Assembly (NCBI RefSeq): GCF_900098745.1 | Contig: NZ_FQTT01000013.1 | Location: 186,001 to 250,000, forward strand | DNA length: 64,000 nucleotides | Origin: Actinomyces glycerinitolerans | GTDB taxonomy: Bacteria; Actinomycetota; Actinomycetes; Actinomycetales; Actinomycetaceae | Reading direction: 5' to 3' | Shown here: positions 62,115 to 64,000 of the stretch, piece after piece | Layout: each line of letters opens with the position of its first letter | How positions within the stretch are numbered: the first letter of the stretch is position 1 | Position numbers and translations under genes: made by a program | Notes under the pieces: model-generated | Databases searched by the model: none | What the model was told of the DNA's origin: nothing | Seen by the model: only the letters and a program-made list of their open reading frames with translations

Positions 62115-64000
62115 TTAGGCGGTGGCGCGGCGGACAGAGGCGCCCGGGGCCAGTTCCTCGACGAGGGCCGCGGTAGCCGGATCCACTTCCGCGACCTCGT
62201 CCGCGCCGGTGGCGTTCAGTAGGGCTGCAACCTCGTCGAGTAGCTCGTCCTGCCCGCGGGCGGCCGCAAGGCGCAAGCGATCCCGCCACAGGCGCTGGTC
62301 GAGGTCGACCACCCGTAGTCCGGTGTCGACCGCGAGCGCCGCCCCGTCGGGGTCGGTGTCGTGCAGTAATTGGGCGGCCCGGTGTGCGGCGTCGGTGACG
62401 AGCGCGTCGGCCTGGCGAGCGGTGCGCACACGGGCCAGCCAGGCGTAGCCGCCGGCCGGAATCCCAGCGCCCACCGGACCGCGCACCAGTCGCAGCGCCT
62501 CGAGCAGCAGTTCTGCCTCGCGGTGGATATCGCTGCGTCGGGAGGCGGACAGCAAGGAGCGCAGCACGTCCCAGTCGCAGACGACGTCCGGGCCGAGAAG
62601 CAGTCGTCCCTCCTCGTCCTGGCGCACATGCGGGATGCCCTGGGAGTCGGTGCCAAGCCAGTCGCGTAGGCGCCGCACCATGGCGGCCACCACGTCGCCG
62701 GTGACGCCGAGGGGCCAGAGCATGGCACCGAGGGCCTCCGGGCGGATGCCCCGCGGGTGCAGGGCGAGGCAGATCGCCGCCTCGGTGAGCCGATCGCGGC
62801 GGTCCGGGTCGACCGTCCCCGGAGCGTCGACGCTGGCAGGGCCCAGCACCAGGATCCTGATGGCGGCCGAACGTAGCGCCACCGTGGACAGCGGGGGCTG
62901 CGGCGGATCCGGCACAGGTGGACGGGAATCGTCTCCCGGAGGCGCGGGAGCCGCGGAGCCCAACAGGCCGGCGAGCGCATCGAGTTCCTCACCCGTTGCC
63001 CGGGTGGCGGTCACGGCTACGCCCAGCGGGTCGATCCGCGCCATACCGGAGGCATCGATCTCAATGCGCCAGCGTGCACCCCGAGAAGGTCCGGTCCTGA
63101 CGAGGCTGAGGTCGTGCTGTCCCGGTTTCGTGGCTTCCTGACCGGAGGTCAGGACGAAGGTCTGCTGGGTGTGCCGCTGGCCGGTGAGGACGCTGTCGGG
63201 GTCCACGGCCCGGGCCGGCGAGATGTCGTCGAGGCTGGCGACAGCATGCAGGCGATCGCCGACGATGCGTTGCAGGACCGCCGGCAGCCCCAGGGTGTAT
63301 GCGAGGGCTCCCTGTGACCACGGGTTGGTACCGAGCTCGAGGGCGAGGGCGGTAATGAGTTCGGCGGCCATGGTGGGTTCTCCCCCAACCACCACGTCGC
63401 CGTCCGCCGCCCCCAGGTTGATGAGGATGTCTGCCCCATTCTCGTCGCGTCCGATGGTTACCAGTCCAGGCAGGGCTGTGCCGCCGTCCGCGTCACCGGC
63501 AGGCGCCGCCGGCTCGTCCCCGGACGGGAGGCTCCAGGTAGAGCCGTCGTCGTCGGTGGTCCACGGGAGCGGCGGTTGCGGGAGCGGGCGCGGCAGGAGC
63601 AGCCGGCAGGCCGCATCATCGATGACGACGGCGTAGGGCTCGGGACGCCCCGACACGGCGCCGAGCGAGCGCAGGATGCGATACAACCGGTCCGCGCGGA
63701 CCGGGTCGGCGCCCACCCGCATGAGGCGTTCGAGTTCGAGCGCATCGTCTCCCGGGGCCGCCGCTATGGCGCGGCGCCGTCGATCGGCAAGGATGGCGGT
63801 GAAGGTGGCGGCCATGAGGGCGCCGATGGCGGGCATCTGGGCCGGTGGCACGTCCGGCACCGCGGCGGCCGCATTGCTGGCGGCCGCCACCATATCGCTT
63901 GTACCCGCCGCGGTGTCACTGCTGGCGGTAGCACTGGGCGCAGAGGCATCCGCCTGCGCGGTCTCCTCGACGGGCACGGCGACGACGCGGTCCACGTCCT
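62115..64000 (-). CDS. BTAD-domain protein linked to type VII secretion, N terminus beyond the window
   Basis: At least 626 residues; the frame is open to the right edge, and a GTG at 63995 is probably internal. A hydrophobic stretch (MPAIGALMAATFTAILADRRRRAIAA) suggests a membrane-anchored N-terminal part. The central region includes ALPGLVTIGRDENGADILINLG. The C-terminal 270 residues read like a winged-helix plus BTAD: IRILVLGPASVDAPGTVDPDRRDRLTEAAICLALHPRGI ... LGAMLWPLGVTGDVVAAMVRRLRDWLGTDSQG ... LLLEALRLVRGPVGAG, TARQADALVTDAAHRAAQLLHD. Similar LysM/BTAD proteins precede type VII ATPase genes in actinobacteria; LysM is not visible here. Possibly a regulator or scaffold. Confidence 0.82.
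   Translation of the reverse strand, partial: DVDRVVAVPVEETAQADASAPSATASSDTAAGTSDMVAAASNAAAAVPDVPPAQMPAIGALMAATFTAILADRRRRAIAAAPGDDALELERLMRVGADPVRADRLYRILRSLGAVSGRPEPYAVVIDDAACRLLLPRPLPQPPLPWTTDDDGSTWSLPSGDEPAAPAGDADGGTALPGLVTIGRDENGADILINLGAADGDVVVGGEPTMAAELITALALELGTNPWSQGALAYTLGLPAVLQRIVGDRLHAVASLDDISPARAVDPDSVLTGQRHTQQTFVLTSGQEATKPGQHDLSLVRTGPSRGARWRIEIDASGMARIDPLGVAVTATRATGEELDALAGLLGSAAPAPPGDDSRPPVPDPPQPPLSTVALRSAAIRILVLGPASVDAPGTVDPDRRDRLTEAAICLALHPRGIRPEALGAMLWPLGVTGDVVAAMVRRLRDWLGTDSQGIPHVRQDEEGRLLLGPDVVCDWDVLRSLLSASRRSDIHREAELLLEALRLVRGPVGAGIPAGGYAWLARVRTARQADALVTDAAHRAAQLLHDTDPDGAALAVDTGLRVVDLDQRLWRDRLRLAAARGQDELLDEVAALLNATGADEVAEVDPATAALVEELAPGASVRRATA

Overview
The window is high-GC DNA with tightly packed genes, many GTG/TTG starts, 4-bp ATGA/GTGA/TTGA stop-start overlaps, a chromosomal tRNA gene without an encoded CCA end, and a run of actinobacterial signature families (SepH, DUF4193, DUF3710, DUF3159, DUF222-HNH, the ImuA'/ImuB/DnaE2 mutasome). 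This points to a chromosome of an Actinomyces-like member of the Actinomycetaceae. The genus is an inference; no rRNA or other taxonomic marker is present.

Layout. 1-7.8 kb: end of an FtsX-type permease and its ABC ATPase, an acidic protein, an M3 oligopeptidase, a GNAT-MazG fusion, tRNA-Leu(GAG), a hexose-6-phosphate mutarotase-like protein, a HAD phosphatase and an AI-2E/PerM family transporter. 7.8-19.9 kb: DNA damage and nucleotide genes: DnaE2, a large DUF222-HNH protein, a SatD/membrane-protein pair, thymidine kinase, a PAP2 phosphatase, and ImuB-ImuA' behind a perfect LexA box. 20-26.6 kb: YbhB-like protein, TrmL, a coupled operon of MFS transporter, PfkB kinase and cytoplasmic PI-PLC, a disulfide oxidoreductase and a YbaK-type deacylase. 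26.7-35.7 kb: a glucuronyl C5-epimerase lipoprotein broken at a C9 tract, a four-gene pyruvate:ferredoxin oxidoreductase operon with a GltD-like/ferredoxin fusion, and aconitase. 35.9-48.9 kb: conserved housekeeping block closely matching mycobacterial order (TRAM RNA methyltransferase, APC permease, two TrkA proteins, DUF3159, OB-fold, DUF3710, DUF4193), then SepH, an alkaline-phosphatase-superfamily protein, DUF5998 and topoisomerase IV subunit A.

49-64 kb is the accessory part: a type VII secretion locus. An FHA/FtsK-type EccC/EssC ATPase and a BTAD-domain protein run leftwards from the right edge. Facing them is a tandem array: a 58-aa small ORF, a 678-aa protein with an ESX-like helical N terminus, three paralogous lipoproteins (the first frameshifted), and a 613-aa paralogue of the large protein in which the N terminus has been replaced by a Tat lipoprotein signal. 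A divergent secreted protein/lipoprotein pair flanks the array. The same unknown core domain offered to two export routes, each copy coupled to its own lipoprotein, is the most novel system in the window; an effector/immunity or surface-complex role is a hypothesis only.

Functional links: the PFOR operon plus aconitase suggest an anaerobic or microaerophilic central metabolism; LexA-box control links translesion synthesis (ImuA'-ImuB, with DnaE2 12 kb away lacking a visible box) and perhaps the DUF222-HNH gene.
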